Part shown: piece after piece, positions 63,103 to 64,000 of the stretch
How the letters are laid out: each line of letters starts with the position of its first letter
How positions within the stretch are numbered: the stretch's first letter is position 1
Position numbers and translations under genes: made by a program
DNA from: Paenibacillus tyrphae
GTDB lineage: Bacteria; Bacillota; Bacilli; Paenibacillales; NBRC-103111
Assembly: GCF_024158745.1 (NCBI RefSeq)
Contig: NZ_JAMZAW010000005.1
Coordinates: 62,001 to 126,000 of the forward strand
Length of the DNA stretch: 64,000 nt
Direction: 5' to 3'
Notes under the pieces: model-generated
The model's input: the letters and a program-made list of their open reading frames with translations, nothing else
Database searches by the model: none
What the model was told of the DNA's origin: nothing

Positions 63103-63963
63103 TTATGGCCAAGAAACGATCACGATACCGGCGAAGGTGCAGCCTACCCCAACCCATTGATTCCAAGCCGGCTTTTCGCCTCCCGCAAACACTCCCCACA
63201 GCAAAGTGACGATGGCAAACAGCGAAGTTGCCGTAATGACGATGGAGGTGTCCTCCAGTCCCAAGCCGGCGTTGTAGCTGACAAGAGCGACCGCATCCAG
63301 AATGCCGACGATGGCGACCAGTCCGGCACTACTCTTGCCCGGAGGAGCGAGCCTGATCTTAAGCAGCCGGTAAAGGACCGGAAGCAGGATCGTCGCCTGC
63401 AGCCGCCCGATCCAGACGGTCAACAGACCACCGAGCGCTTCCTGCGCGAACCGGAGTCCGAAGAAGGCCGCACCGAGAAACAGCGAGGCCAGGATGGCCC
63501 AAAGCACTCCGCTTGCCAACGCAGTGCCGGACCGCTGTTTCGACTTCCCGAACCATACCATGGATGCCAGTATGACTCCCGACAACGTCATGACGATGCC
63601 GAGCCAAGTCCCCGCGCCCAATCGTTCTCCGGCCAGCACGGCCAGAACGACGGTCACGACCGAGAAGCTGGAGGCGACAGGCGCGACGACGGCGGAGCTT
63701 CCGGTACGCAGGCCTTGATACAGAAAAAGAATTCCGATCAGATCGACCACCATCCAGAGGCTGGCTGCGGCAGCATGCTGGAGCGACAGCAGAGCATGCC
63801 ACTGTCCCTTCCAGAAGACGGCGGCCGTCAAGAAGAGGAGGCCGACGAGCTGCATATAAAAGAGAGTGGAAAATACGCCGATTTTTTTGCTCGATTTTCC
63901 CGCGAAGAAATCGGCCGTTCCGAAGGATAAAGCCGACACAAGCCCGAGAAGCATGCCGTTCAT
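63103..63963 (-). CDS. EamA-type (DMT) transporter
   Basis: Ten-helix transporter of the drug/metabolite superfamily, 286 aa, with two EamA repeats of five helices. Typical ends of repeats: VAPVASSFSVVTVVLAVLAG with ERLG (first repeat) and SIVITATSLFAIVTLLWGVF followed by AGGEKP (second). ATG 63963 follows AAAGGAGGGAGC. The substrate is unknown; members export amino acids, nucleosides or metabolites. It is convergent with the siderophore operon and transcribed separately, so no functional link is claimed. Confidence 0.92.
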   Translation of the reverse strand: MNGMLLGLVSALSFGTADFFAGKSSKKIGVFSTLFYMQLVGLLFLTAAVFWKGQWHALLSLQHAAAASLWMVVDLIGILFLYQGLRTGSSAVVAPVASSFSVVTVVLAVLAGERLGAGTWLGIVMTLSGVILASMVWFGKSKQRSGTALASGVLWAILASLFLGAAFFGLRFAQEALGGLLTVWIGRLQATILLPVLYRLLKIRLAPPGKSSAGLVAIVGILDAVALVSYNAGLGLEDTSIVITATSLFAIVTLLWGVFAGGEKPAWNQWVGVGCTFAGIVIVSWP

Positions 63964-64000
63964 GAAAGCTCCCTCCTTTTCGAAAAAATATAGTTGTATA

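Overview
The window looks like chromosomal DNA of an endospore-forming Gram-positive bacterium, most likely Paenibacillus or a near relative. The pointers are two alpha/beta-type small acid-soluble spore proteins (one behind a good sigma-G promoter), a Spo0E-like phosphatase, strong AGGAGG ribosome binding sites with frequent GTG/TTG starts, a tryptophan T-box, YesM/YesN two-component genes, an expansin, a GH46 chitosanase and a dhb-type catecholate siderophore operon. No rRNA, tRNA, CRISPR array or intact mobile element was found.

Layout. 1-6.9 kb: a chemoreceptor cut by the left edge, small unknown proteins, a GNAT acetyltransferase, a Spo0E-like gene and an XRE regulator that share twin operator sites, a spore protein, a CapA-like lipoprotein and an aldose epimerase. 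7-9.3 kb: a YcgQ/YcgR pair with a histidine-rich loop and a Zur-like box. 9.4-12.5 kb: T-box and trpS, a second spore protein, a YfhP-like membrane protein. 13-16.9 kb: a heterodimeric ABC exporter of YheI/YheH type. 17-17.9 kb: wreckage of an ECF sigma/anti-sigma pair. 18.2-22.8 kb: rocF-rocD-rocE (arginine to glutamate semialdehyde, plus uptake) with a convergent LysR gene. 23-25.8 kb: HxlR regulator divergent from an MFS transporter and an aldo/keto reductase. 26.9-29.4 kb: Fur-boxed feoA-feoB plus a Cys-rich partner. 29.7-30.9 kb: chitosanase behind three LacI-type operators. 31-41.4 kb: DJ-1/PfpI protein, then a plant-cell-wall block: GH5 cellulase with ricin-type lectin repeats, YesM/YesN, a LplBCA-type oligosaccharide ABC importer and an expansin. 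41.4-46 kb: a decayed amidohydrolase and an orphan NRPS. 46.1-63.0 kb: siderophore island. 63.1-64 kb: EamA-type transporter.

How the genes work together. The siderophore island starts with a Fur-boxed AraC/Btr-like regulator. A second Fur box lies next to a TATAAT element at the head of one tightly packed run: binding lipoprotein, BesA-like esterase, DhbA, DhbC, DhbE, DhbB, DhbF, MbtH and an MFS exporter. DhbC/B/A make 2,3-dihydroxybenzoate. DhbE loads it onto the DhbB carrier domain. DhbF adds a small residue (pocket close to Gly) and Thr and cyclises. BesA opens the ester and the MFS protein probably exports the product. The expected product is bacillibactin or a close relative such as paenibactin. 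The importer permease/ATPase and an Sfp-type phosphopantetheinyl transferase are not in the window.

The least explained parts are the orphan NRPS with an unrecognised block between carrier and condensation domains, a 44-bp element shared by the promoter regions of yesM and that NRPS, the triple operator of the chitosanase gene, and the XRE/Spo0E pair with identical twin operators.
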